From: ATZT02 sp038124905
Lineage (GTDB): Bacteria > Actinomycetota > Actinomycetes > S36-B12 > UBA5976
Reading direction: 5' to 3'
Assembly: GCA_038124905.1 (NCBI GenBank)
Contig: JAYPCW010000051.1
Span: 1-8,342, forward strand
Length of the DNA: 8,342 nucleotides
Positions 1-6,900 of this stretch are shown piece by piece. The notes under the pieces were generated by a model, which was given only the letters and a program-made list of their open reading frames with translations, searched no databases and had not been told where the DNA came from. A program made the position numbers and the translations under genes. Position 1 is the first letter of the stretch. Each line of letters opens with the position of its first letter.

Positions 1-610
1 AGACTTTTCTACCCGCATTTATCGCCTTTTTTTCAAATTTCGAGATCGGTCGCCAATCTGGCCGCGAATGCAGTTGCGCCCCCAGCTCCTCTTGAATCTC
101 AACTGCATACTCGGCCCAATCGGTGGCGATCAAAATCTTTGAATTAATTTTTAATTTAGATTTAAGTAATTCTAAATTTTCTTTGTTTAATAATCTTCTT
201 TTATGATGTCGTTTTTTAGGCCATGGATCTGGAAAAAAAATATGCAAACCAGCCAAACTGTGGTCTAATACATTATTTTTTAGAATTTCTAAAGCATCAC
301 CTAATACCACTCGAATATTTTTTATATTATTTTTTTCTGCTTCATAAATTAATTGCGCAATTCCTGGAGTATGAACATCAATTGCAATTAAAATTGTTTC
401 AGGATTTGCTTTAGCAAAAGCCAATGCCGCTAAGCCATCTCCGCTACCAATTTCTATCACTACCGGCATCGAGTCAAAAAGTTCACTAAAGTTCCATGGC
501 GTCCTTGGCATTTCATATTTTGCTAACAATTGCTGCAGGGCAGCTTTTTGAGTCAAGGAAAGTCGCCCATGACGCCCGGCGAAGGTCCTAATATGCGGGA
601 TTGTTTGCAT
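1..610 (-). CDS. trmB: tRNA (guanine-N7-)-methyltransferase TrmB (3' end cut by window edge)
   Basis: TrmB uses S-adenosylmethionine to make 7-methylguanosine, normally at position 46 in the tRNA variable loop, in the cytoplasm. The reverse strand reads 203 codons from an ATG at 610 with no stop before the edge. Family marks in order: IRTFAGRHGRLSLTQ at residues 7-21; the SAM loop IEIGSGDG at 52-59; AIDVHTPGIAQL at 76-87; GDALEIL at 104-110; the diagnostic FPDPWPKKRHHKRRL at 126-140; ATDWAEYA at 162-169; RPISKFEKKA at 187-196. The last motif normally lies close to the C-terminus, so probably only about 10-20 residues are missing. The ATG fits the family's N-terminus, and a stop lies in frame upstream. 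The gene diverges from the nitroreductase gene 18 bp away. Base composition within it is uneven: positions 61-120 are about 58% GC but 121-360 only about 26%, although the reading frame and motifs are intact throughout. Confidence 0.96.
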   Translation of the reverse strand, partial: MQTIPHIRTFAGRHGRLSLTQKAALQQLLAKYEMPRTPWNFSELFDSMPVVIEIGSGDGLAALAFAKANPETILIAIDVHTPGIAQLIYEAEKNNIKNIRVVLGDALEILKNNVLDHSLAGLHIFFPDPWPKKRHHKRRLLNKENLELLKSKLKINSKILIATDWAEYAVEIQEELGAQLHSRPDWRPISKFEKKAINAGRKV

Positions 611-615
611 TAGTG

Positions 616-621
616 AATAAT
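616..621 (+). promoter_or_regulatory. Putative -10 box for the nitroreductase gene (AATAAT)
   Basis: AATAAT is a 5/6 match to TATAAT and ends 7 bases before the GTG at 629, which suits a leaderless transcript. It shares positions 620-621 with the opposing trmB -10 candidate, so the two promoters would be mutually exclusive for RNA polymerase. Any -35 element would lie inside the trmB coding region. Confidence 0.4.
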
Positions 622-625
622 TCTA
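620..625 (-). promoter_or_regulatory. Putative -10 box for trmB (TAGAAT)
   Basis: Read on the minus strand, this is TAGAAT, a 5/6 match to TATAAT, placed 9 bases before the trmB ATG. There is no Shine-Dalgarno-like sequence between it and the ATG, so transcription would start at or next to the start codon, giving a leaderless mRNA. The assignment rests on motif and spacing only. Confidence 0.45.
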
Positions 626-628
626 CCC

Positions 629-1210
629 GTGACTTTAGAATCAAAAATTGCCCAAACCACTGAACCAATACATGAATTACTAGCTAATCGTTGGAGCCCG
701 CGTGCTCTAAAGAGCGATCATGTGATCAGCAAGAAAGAAATAATTAGTTTGATTGAAGCTGCTCGTTGGGCACCCTCATCAATGAACAAGCAGCCTTGGC
801 GCTTTCTTGTAGCTTTTAGAGATGATGAAAACTTTGTGCTTCTTCAAAAGACTCTAAAGGACACAAATACAATTTGGGCACCTAATGCCTCCGTCTTTAT
901 TTTGGTATTAGCTGATCAATCTCCGCTAACTTCACAAGTTGCATTTGACCTTGGACTAGCAACTAGTGCCTTAACAATTCAAGCTTCAGCGCTTTCTCTC
1001 TATACCCATCAAATGGCGGGCTTTGACAAAAAATTAGCTCAGGAAATTATGCAAATACCCGAACAGCTAACCCCCGTTGTAGTGATAGCAGTTGGCCAAC
1101 TTGAAAATCCAGAAGTGCTCGATGAAGATTTGAAGCAAAGAGAATTAAAGCCAAGAACTAGGAAAGAATTAAGCGAATTAGTAGTTAATTGGGAACAAAT
1201 CAGTAAGTGA
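629..1210 (+). CDS. Nitroreductase-family FMN-dependent oxidoreductase
   Basis: This is a 193-residue protein of the nitroreductase fold: FMN enzymes that use NAD(P)H to reduce nitro groups, quinones, flavins or similar acceptors. The physiological substrate cannot be told from sequence. Visible marks: an N-terminal phosphate-binding Arg/Ser segment, RWSPRAL (21-27); the ARWAPSSMNKQPWRFLV segment (45-61), the usual FMN-binding APSSxNxQPWRF pattern; the central helix AFDLGLATSALTIQASAL (105-122); PVVVIAVG (149-156); and a C-terminal Lys/Arg-rich tail KPRTRKELSELV (174-185). The length is normal for the family. An in-frame stop at 614-616 leaves GTG 629 as the only standard start ahead of the conserved N-terminus. 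Its stop overlaps the start of the next gene (GTGA at 1207-1210), so the two are probably translated in tandem from one mRNA. Confidence 0.92.
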   Translation: MTLESKIAQTTEPIHELLANRWSPRALKSDHVISKKEIISLIEAARWAPSSMNKQPWRFLVAFRDDENFVLLQKTLKDTNTIWAPNASVFILVLADQSPLTSQVAFDLGLATSALTIQASALSLYTHQMAGFDKKLAQEIMQIPEQLTPVVVIAVGQLENPEVLDEDLKQRELKPRTRKELSELVVNWEQISK

Positions 1211-1866
1211 GAATTCCTTATTGGCTAACTCCTCATCCAACAATCCCATTTACTAGTTGGAGAAGCGAAAATTTTTGGCGGGCCAAGCCATCAACAATTC
1301 TTATTTTAATTTTAGGCTTATGGTTATTTGGCACGGGTGAAGCTTTATTAATTAAATCCAGCTTGGGCGTTTCGCCTTGGACTGTTTTAGCAGAAGGTAT
1401 TGCAGTTCAAACAAGGTTGACAATTGGCTTGGCTACTTTTTTAACAAGTGTCATAGTTTTAACTTTTTGGATTCCACTTAAAGAAAGACTTGGCCTTGGC
1501 ACAGTACTTAATGCCATAGTAATTGCCTTAGCAATCGATGTGATGCTACAGATTTTGCCAAGCAATGAGGTTCTTTGGATTAATTTTTCTGAAGTGATAT
1601 TAGGCGTGCTGTTAGTTGGTTTAGGCAGCTCTTTATATCTAACTTGCAATATGGGCCCAGGGCCAAGAGATGGTTGGATGACTGGTTTGCATAAAAAAAC
1701 AAAAGTTTCAGTTGGTAAAGTTAGGCTTTTTATCGAAATTAGCGTCTTAACTATTGGCTGGCTTTTAGGCGGGACTATTGGAATTGGAACTTTAATCTTT
1801 GCTAGCTTGATTGGTTACAGCGTTGCAGTATGGCTAAATATTGTCAAAAATTCACAAAATTCATAA
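1207..1866 (+). CDS. YczE/YyaS/YitT-type integral membrane protein
   Basis: This 219-residue hydrophobic protein has about six membrane segments, near residues 29-49, 72-92, 97-117, 127-147, 172-192 and 195-213. It carries the family's loop NMGPGPRDGWMTGL at 148-161 (GxGPRD type). The function of the family is not established; transport or regulation of export are only suggestions. Residues 36-110 and 132-206 align without gaps at an offset of 96 (18 of 75 identical, including G54/G150, P57/P153, G64/G160, G74/G170, VLT 84-86/180-182 and GxGT 96-99/192-195), so it is an internally duplicated protein. No signal peptide is visible beyond the first membrane segment. The GTG start lies inside the preceding stop codon region (GTGA), and no strong ribosome-binding site is present, which points to translational coupling with the nitroreductase. 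A functional link between the two is unproven. Confidence 0.85.
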   Translation: MRIPYWLTPHPTIPFTSWRSENFWRAKPSTILILILGLWLFGTGEALLIKSSLGVSPWTVLAEGIAVQTRLTIGLATFLTSVIVLTFWIPLKERLGLGTVLNAIVIALAIDVMLQILPSNEVLWINFSEVILGVLLVGLGSSLYLTCNMGPGPRDGWMTGLHKKTKVSVGKVRLFIEISVLTIGWLLGGTIGIGTLIFASLIGYSVAVWLNIVKNSQNS

Positions 1867-1892
1867 AAACATTGAAAGATAAAATTAATTTT
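1867..1892. other. Convergent gene junction with AT-only palindrome; no clear terminator
   Basis: Only 18 bp lie between the stop of the membrane-protein gene and the stop of glnE. The one symmetric element is the perfect 12-bp palindrome AAAATTAATTTT (1881-1892), which overlaps the glnE stop codon and last codons. It has no GC and no loop, so it would make a very weak hairpin and is not a convincing intrinsic terminator. The transcripts probably run into each other at their 3' ends or stop by a factor-dependent route. Confidence 0.3.
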
Positions 1893-4806
1893 CACCGTAA
1901 AAAACTTGCTCCATAACTTTTCTGGCACGGCGAGTGGTGCGGCGGTAATCCTCTAAGAGGTCGGCATAAGAATTCTCACCCAACACAAAGCTCAATGCTC
2001 GCAAGTCATTTACGGCAGTTGGGATCTGATCGGTGGGTTTATTTCTAGCTAACATCAAGCCATTTCGAATCTGAGCAGCCCTGCGCCAAGCAGTACCTAA
2101 AATTTCAAAATCAACGTCACTCAACACTTTTGCCTCACTTAAATTTTTTAAGGCAACAAGAGTTGAGGTGGTTTTTAAAGTGGGGTGCTTTGCTGCATTT
2201 TCCATTTGTAGCAATTGCACTGTCCACTCCACATCACTTAAGCCTCCCCTGCCAAGTTTTAAGTTCAAAGTTGGATCCGCTCCGCGCGGTAATCTTTCTG
2301 ATTCCATTCTTGCTTTTAATCTGCGCATTTCAACTAGATGATCTTTTGCTAGACCGTCTTTCGGATAGCGCAAGTTATCAATTGTTTGTATGAATTGATC
2401 ACCTATAGACTTATCGCCCGCAATTGGTATTGCTCTTAGCAATGCTTGCGCCTCCCATGGTGAAGACCAGGTTTGGTAGTAAGCAAGGTAAGAGTCCAAA
2501 CTACGAACTAACGGTCCGTTTTTTCCTTCTGGCCTTAAGTCCGCATCAATTTCTAAAACTGGATCAACTGACGGTGCCATCAATAAACTTCTTAATTGGT
2601 TGGCAACGTCTAAGGCAGCTCGTTCAGCTTCATCTGCTGCTACACCTGGGTGAGGGCGGTGAATAAACATCACATCCGCATCACTTCCGTAACCCAATTC
2701 CAACCCACCAAAGCGACCCATCGCAATTAAACATAAATCCGTATTAATTTTTTTATGTTTCTCTTTTTCAAATTTCAAAATTGCAGCTTTCAAAGAGATT
2801 TCAATTACCGTTTGATTTACCAGCGACAGATAAGAGCCAACCTCTTCTACCTGCATTAAGCCTGAGATGTCGCCAGTTGCACACCTTAAAAGCTCCCGAC
2901 GTCTTAGTGCACGAGCCGCCAAAACGATATCTTCAGGATTTTCATATCGATTAAAAATTGAATTTTGTTCAATTAAAAACTGCTCTTGGCTTCTAGGTTG
3001 AAGCTCTTCATCGTCGGCAAACATCCCGATGGCATCAGGAGCGCGAAATAAAAGATCAGTCGCATAACGACTTGCCCCCAAGACATGACTTAATCTTTCT
3101 GCCGCACTTGACTCATCTCGCAATAAGCGCAAGTACCAAGGAGTGCTCCCTAATTGATCACTAAGTTGTCTAAATGCTAAAAGTGCTTGATCTGGCTCCG
3201 GTGAGCGGGCGAACCAATCTAAAAGAATAGGTAACAGGGTTTTTTGGATTTGTGCTCTTCTAGAGACGCCGCTAGTTAAAGCTTGTAAATGCCTCACAGC
3301 AGAATCTGGATCTACATAACCCAAAGCTTCTAAGCGTTCCCGCACTGCCTCAGGTTTCAATCTGGCGCTAGCCGCATCAATTTTTACAATCGAGTTAAGC
3401 AAAGGTCGGTAAAAAAGTTTTTCATGAATTCTTCTGACTTCTCTTTGGTTTTTTCTCCATTCCTTGTCTAGCTCTTTTTCACTTTCGATAAAGAATTCGA
3501 GGCTTCTACCTAGCGCTCTTAATTCACTTTCTTTTTCAGGCAGTACGTGAGTTCGCTTTAATTGTTGTAATTGAATTCTATGTTCTAAATTTCTTAAAAA
3601 TTCATAGCAAGCACTAAATGTGGCAGCATCTTCACGCCCTACATAACCATGACTGGCTAATTGCGCTAACGCTTGCAAAGTGTTAGCACTGCGCACTTGA
3701 GAATCACTCCTGCCATGCACTAATTGCAAAAGTTGCACGGCAAACTCGACATCTCTTAAGCCTCCGCTAGATAGCTTTAACTCACGCTCCCCAACTTTTG
3801 TATCAATAGTCTGCTCTACTCTTTTGCGCATTTTTTGTACATCAGCTACAAAATTCTCTCGTTCTGCCGCGACCCAAACCATGGGGATGATCGCAGAAAG
3901 GTATTGATCGCTTACTGTCTTTTCGCCAGCCATGTGGCGCGCTTTTAGTAATGCTTGAAATTCCCAGGTTTGTGCCCATTGTTGGTAATAAGCAACGTGT
4001 TGCGAAATTGTTCTAACTAACGCCCCCGCTTTACCTTCAGGCCGTAGTGCCGCATCCAATTGCCAAATCTCACCTGATTGGTCAACACTTGAAATTAAAT
4101 TAATTAATTCACTGGCAATTTGATTTGCTACTGAAATTGCTTCAACTTCTTCAACTCCGTCGCTTGGCTCCGCAACAAAAATTACGTCTACATCTGAGAC
4201 ATAGTTAAGCTCGCGCCCCCCGGCTTTGCCCATAGCGATTACGGCAAATTGACATAGTTCTGCTTTGGGTATTTTTTGGATAACTAACTTCAAGGCCGTT
4301 TCTACAACTCGGTCAGCAACTAGCGAGAGTTCAAAAGCCACTTGAGAAAAACTCCATTGGCTAGCTAGGTCTTTAGCTGCTATTGCTAGTAGCGCCTGCT
4401 TATTTGCTTTAACTAGTTCATCTCTAGAAGCAACTGAGGTAAAGAGTTGGTTGAGCCCTTCCCCTTCAAGGCTTTCATTTATTGCAAACCCTTTTGTTAA
4501 TATCGACAGAGATTCTGGATATCTGATTAAGTGCTCTGCCAAACCGACGCTGGCGCCCAAGACAACAAATAATCTTGATCTAAATTCTTTGTTAATTATT
4601 AATTTATTTAAATTTTCTGGATTTGCTTCAAAGAGTCGAACAAAATGCAAAAGCGCTTTATCTGGATCTGCAACTTTTTCTAGTTCCTCAATTAAGAACT
4701 GACCAACTGAAGCTTCTAAACCTGCGAGCAATTGACTCGCTCGTGCGACGTCCTGAAAACCTGCCTTCGCTAATTGGCCAGAGGTAGCAGGCAGTTCTTC
4801 TTTCAT
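1885..4806 (-). CDS. glnE: Bifunctional [glutamine synthetase] adenylyltransferase / adenylyl-removing enzyme GlnE
   Basis: GlnE adds AMP to a tyrosine of glutamine synthetase to switch it off when nitrogen is plentiful, and removes it when nitrogen is short. The 973 residues hold the expected duplicated nucleotidyltransferase layout. The N-terminal (adenylyl-removing) half has MGKAGGRELNYVSDVD at 192-207 with catalytic D205 and D207, LRPEGKAGALVR at 254-265 and SSGGLRDVEFAVQLLQL at 346-362. The C-terminal (transferase) half has MGRFGGLELGYGSDAD at 696-711 with D709 and D711, LRPEGKNGPLVR at 757-768 and LGRGGLSDVEWTVQLLQM at 851-868. Both active sites look intact. The length is near that of E. 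coli (about 946) and mycobacterial GlnE. It is the last gene of the glnA operon, 2 bp after the amidotransferase-like gene and without an evident Shine-Dalgarno, suggesting coupled translation. The neighbouring GlnA lacks the target tyrosine, so its substrate is probably another synthetase encoded elsewhere. Confidence 0.97.
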   Translation of the reverse strand: MKEELPATSGQLAKAGFQDVARASQLLAGLEASVGQFLIEELEKVADPDKALLHFVRLFEANPENLNKLIINKEFRSRLFVVLGASVGLAEHLIRYPESLSILTKGFAINESLEGEGLNQLFTSVASRDELVKANKQALLAIAAKDLASQWSFSQVAFELSLVADRVVETALKLVIQKIPKAELCQFAVIAMGKAGGRELNYVSDVDVIFVAEPSDGVEEVEAISVANQIASELINLISSVDQSGEIWQLDAALRPEGKAGALVRTISQHVAYYQQWAQTWEFQALLKARHMAGEKTVSDQYLSAIIPMVWVAAERENFVADVQKMRKRVEQTIDTKVGERELKLSSGGLRDVEFAVQLLQLVHGRSDSQVRSANTLQALAQLASHGYVGREDAATFSACYEFLRNLEHRIQLQQLKRTHVLPEKESELRALGRSLEFFIESEKELDKEWRKNQREVRRIHEKLFYRPLLNSIVKIDAASARLKPEAVRERLEALGYVDPDSAVRHLQALTSGVSRRAQIQKTLLPILLDWFARSPEPDQALLAFRQLSDQLGSTPWYLRLLRDESSAAERLSHVLGASRYATDLLFRAPDAIGMFADDEELQPRSQEQFLIEQNSIFNRYENPEDIVLAARALRRRELLRCATGDISGLMQVEEVGSYLSLVNQTVIEISLKAAILKFEKEKHKKINTDLCLIAMGRFGGLELGYGSDADVMFIHRPHPGVAADEAERAALDVANQLRSLLMAPSVDPVLEIDADLRPEGKNGPLVRSLDSYLAYYQTWSSPWEAQALLRAIPIAGDKSIGDQFIQTIDNLRYPKDGLAKDHLVEMRRLKARMESERLPRGADPTLNLKLGRGGLSDVEWTVQLLQMENAAKHPTLKTTSTLVALKNLSEAKVLSDVDFEILGTAWRRAAQIRNGLMLARNKPTDQIPTAVNDLRALSFVLGENSYADLLEDYRRTTRRARKVMEQVFYGEN

Positions 4807-4808
4807 TT

Positions 4809-5543
4809 TTATTTGCGATAAGTCTTAACAATTTCAGCAAATGCTTTACCGAGCGAGCTCCAGTTATCTTTCATAACTTCACCAAATTGTTGATAATCCT
4901 GCATTACTTCTTGATCAGTAATGCTTACACCTTTTCTAGCTGGATCTAATGAAGTTAACCAATCTTGCATAATGTTTTTGTCAGTCTCTGGGTGAAATTG
5001 CACACCCCAAACTTTTTCTCCAATTCGAAATGCCTGAACTCGGCAATCGTCACTACTAGCTAATAAAACCGCATCTTCAGGTAATTCCACAATCGCATCT
5101 TGATGATATTGCGGAACCAAAACCGGGATTCCTACATTTGAAACGCCAGAAAGTATTTCATCATCTTGCGCTTCTTCTAGTAATGAAATTGCACAGACGC
5201 CAATTTCAGCGTTGTCTGATCGCTCTACCCGACCACCTGTTGCGTCGGCAAGTAATTGACCGCCCAAACAAACGCCCAAAGTTGGGACTTGATTTTCTGC
5301 CGCGCTTCTAAGCAAAACTTTTGTCGGAACCAACCACGGGCACTCAGCTTCGTCATGAACGCCCATGGCGCCACCTAGAACAATTAATCCTGAGTATTCA
5401 TTCAAGTTACTAGGGACCGCTTCACCCAAATATGGCTTGACAACCTTTACTTCTACTTGAGATTCAATAAGCCATTCGCCCAAATAACCCAAGGGCGCAT
5501 CCTCTTCGTGCTGGATTACCAACACCACGTTTTTACTGCTCAC
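4809..5543 (-). CDS. Class I (type 1) glutamine amidotransferase-like protein
   Basis: This is a stand-alone class I (triad) amidotransferase domain, 244 residues from the start chosen here. Family members hydrolyse the gamma-amide of glutamine or of a gamma-glutamyl compound. The visible active site is an oxyanion-type GGAMG loop (57-61), nucleophile C92 in GVCLGGQLLADATGG (90-104), and H184 and E186 in WGVQFHPET (179-187). No synthetase domain is fused to it, and the tail after residue 190 is a short helical extension. The frame is open up to an ATG at 5603, but that extension runs through the conserved glnA C-terminus. The GTG at 5543 is the better start: it overlaps the glnA stop as GTGA, and the beta-strand NVVLVIQHEED follows four residues later. 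Position between glnA and glnE suggests a role in glutamine or gamma-glutamyl metabolism. Possible jobs are a gamma-glutamyl amide hydrolase or a glutaminase subunit; the substrate is unknown. Annotation as GMP synthase would be an over-call, because the ATP-pyrophosphatase domain is absent. Confidence 0.85.
   Translation of the reverse strand: MSSKNVVLVIQHEEDAPLGYLGEWLIESQVEVKVVKPYLGEAVPSNLNEYSGLIVLGGAMGVHDEAECPWLVPTKVLLRSAAENQVPTLGVCLGGQLLADATGGRVERSDNAEIGVCAISLLEEAQDDEILSGVSNVGIPVLVPQYHQDAIVELPEDAVLLASSDDCRVQAFRIGEKVWGVQFHPETDKNIMQDWLTSLDPARKGVSITDQEVMQDYQQFGEVMKDNWSSLGKAFAEIVKTYRK
5540..5543 (-). promoter_or_regulatory. GTGA stop/start overlap that sets the amidotransferase start
   Basis: On the minus strand, glnA ends TTG TGA and the amidotransferase begins GTG AGC, sharing GTGA. 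The same arrangement joins the nitroreductase and membrane-protein genes at 1207-1210. With no strong ribosome-binding site nearby, re-initiation by the terminating ribosome is the likely way the second gene is translated. Confidence 0.7.
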
Positions 5544-6877
5544 AAGACCGGAAGATACCGCTCTCTTTCCCACTGAGTTACTTGACGTCGATATTCCGAC
5601 CATTCTGCCCGCTTGTTTCTTAGAAAGAAATCAAAGACATGTTCTCCTAGTGTTTCTGCAACCAGTTCGCTGTTTTCCATCGCACTGATCGCCTGATCGA
5701 GGGTTTGCGGGAGCAAGTTAATCCCAAGAGCTCGGCGCTCTGCATCAGTCAAACTCCAGACATCATCTTCTGCACCTTCAGGCAAGGGATAGTTCTCTTC
5801 GATTCCTTTGAGACCAGCTGCTAAAAGAACCGCATAAGCAAGATAAGGATTTGCTGCACTATCGAGTGCGCGGTACTCAATTCTGGTGGATTGTCCCTTG
5901 TCAGGTTTGTACATAGGGATGCGAACCAAAGCCGAACGATTGTTATGTCCCCAGCAGACATAAGCTGGCGCTTCTCCGCCTCCAGTTAATCGCTTATATG
6001 AATTTACATACTGATTTGTGATGGCAGTAAATTCCGGAGCGTGCTTCAAGATTCCGGCGATAAAACTTCTACCAACTTTGGAAAGTTGATATTGCGCACC
6101 AGCTTCATAAAAAGCATTTCGATCCCCTTCAAATAAAGAAAGGTGGGTATGCATTCCGGATCCTGGATGATCCCTTAATGGTTTAGGCATGAATGATGCT
6201 CTTACACCTTCTTGTAAGGCAACTTCTTTTACCACCAATTTAAAAGTCATTATGTTGTCAGCGGTGCTTAGGGCATCTGCATAACGCAAATCAATTTCTT
6301 GTTGACCAGGTCCATCTTCATGGTGAGAAAACTCAACGCTTATTCCCATTGACTCCAACATGGTGATGGCATTTCTTCTAAAGTCATAACCTGGGCCAGA
6401 GGCAGATTGATCAAAGTAGCCGACGTGGTCTACTGGCTCAGGCTCCTGAACATCTTCGGTGTTGCCCTTGAATAAATAAAATTCAATTTCCGGATGAGTG
6501 TAAAAAGTAAATCCCATATCTGCGGCTTTAGCTAAGGTTCGTTTTAAAACCCAACGCGGATCTGCGTAAGAAGCAGTTCCATCTGGCATTTGAATATCGC
6601 AAAACATTCTTGCCACACCTGGGCCCTCGCTTCGCCAAGGCAATATTTGAAATGTGGTCGGATCTGGCTTAGCCAGCATGTCTGATTCATAAACGCGAGC
6701 AAAGCCTTCAATCGCAGAGCCATCAAATCCAATACCCTCATCAAAAGCTGCCTCTAATTCAGCCGGGGCAACCGCAACTGATTTCAAAGATCCAATTACA
6801 TCGGAAAACCAGAGCCTGACGAATCTGATGTCGCGCTCTTCGATGGTCCTTAAAACAAATTCTGACTGTTTATCCAT
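5540..6877 (-). CDS. glnA: Glutamine synthetase-family ligase, GlnA2 type (lacks adenylylation Tyr)
   Basis: This 445-residue type I glutamine synthetase normally joins glutamate and ammonia with ATP to make glutamine, acting as a cytoplasmic dodecamer. Metal and catalytic motifs are present: HPEIEF with E130 and E132; HHEDGPGQQE with E187 and E194; GSGMHTH with H243; NSYKRL (292-297); E302 of the flap GGGEAP; NNRSALVRIP with R314; RIEYR with E334 and R336; and FDGSAIEGF with D52. The sequence is collinear with mycobacterial GlnA2 (about 446 residues), including the near-identical starts MDKQSEFVLRT and EERDIRFVRLW and the C-terminal GEHVFDFFLRNKR. Two oddities stand out. The stretch aligned with the adenylylated NLYDLPPEE loop reads DVWSLTDAER, with W374 replacing Tyr. 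The serine aligned with E. coli S53 in the ammonium site is A55. Some actinobacterial GlnA paralogues make gamma-glutamyl polyamines or amines, so glutamine synthesis itself is likely but not certain. It is the first gene of the operon, and a GlnR-like box lies 23 bp upstream. Confidence 0.95.
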   Translation of the reverse strand: MDKQSEFVLRTIEERDIRFVRLWFSDVIGSLKSVAVAPAELEAAFDEGIGFDGSAIEGFARVYESDMLAKPDPTTFQILPWRSEGPGVARMFCDIQMPDGTASYADPRWVLKRTLAKAADMGFTFYTHPEIEFYLFKGNTEDVQEPEPVDHVGYFDQSASGPGYDFRRNAITMLESMGISVEFSHHEDGPGQQEIDLRYADALSTADNIMTFKLVVKEVALQEGVRASFMPKPLRDHPGSGMHTHLSLFEGDRNAFYEAGAQYQLSKVGRSFIAGILKHAPEFTAITNQYVNSYKRLTGGGEAPAYVCWGHNNRSALVRIPMYKPDKGQSTRIEYRALDSAANPYLAYAVLLAAGLKGIEENYPLPEGAEDDVWSLTDAERRALGINLLPQTLDQAISAMENSELVAETLGEHVFDFFLRNKRAEWSEYRRQVTQWERERYLPVL

Positions 6878-6900
6878 GCCCCAAAGTCTGCCTGGTTATT

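Noticed and set aside
223..414. Small plus-strand open frame inside trmB
   Set aside because: It lies antisense to the TrmB core motifs, including FPDPWPKKRHH, and its Leu/Phe-rich translation is what an AT-rich opposite strand yields.
1881..1892. AAAATTAATTTT as an intrinsic terminator
   Set aside because: No GC in the stem and no loop, so it is not stable enough; kept only as a note on the junction.
2130..2666. Two plus-strand open frames antisense to the C-terminal half of glnE
   Set aside because: Low-complexity Leu-rich translations over a strongly conserved gene; no start signals and no family resemblance.
4451..4702. Plus-strand open frame antisense to the glnE 5' part
   Set aside because: Ser/Asn/Lys-rich shadow of a confident gene with no supporting signal.
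4809..5543. Naming the amidotransferase as GMP synthase (guaA) or PuuD
   Set aside because: The synthetase half of GuaA is absent, and the sequence shows the generic class I pattern rather than features I can tie to PuuD; the substrate is left open.
5544..5603. A 20-residue N-terminal extension of the amidotransferase from an ATG at 5603
   Set aside because: It would overlap the conserved C-terminus of glnA by 64 bp and adds no recognisable family sequence, whereas GTG 5543 gives the common 4-bp overlap and a start just before the first core strand.
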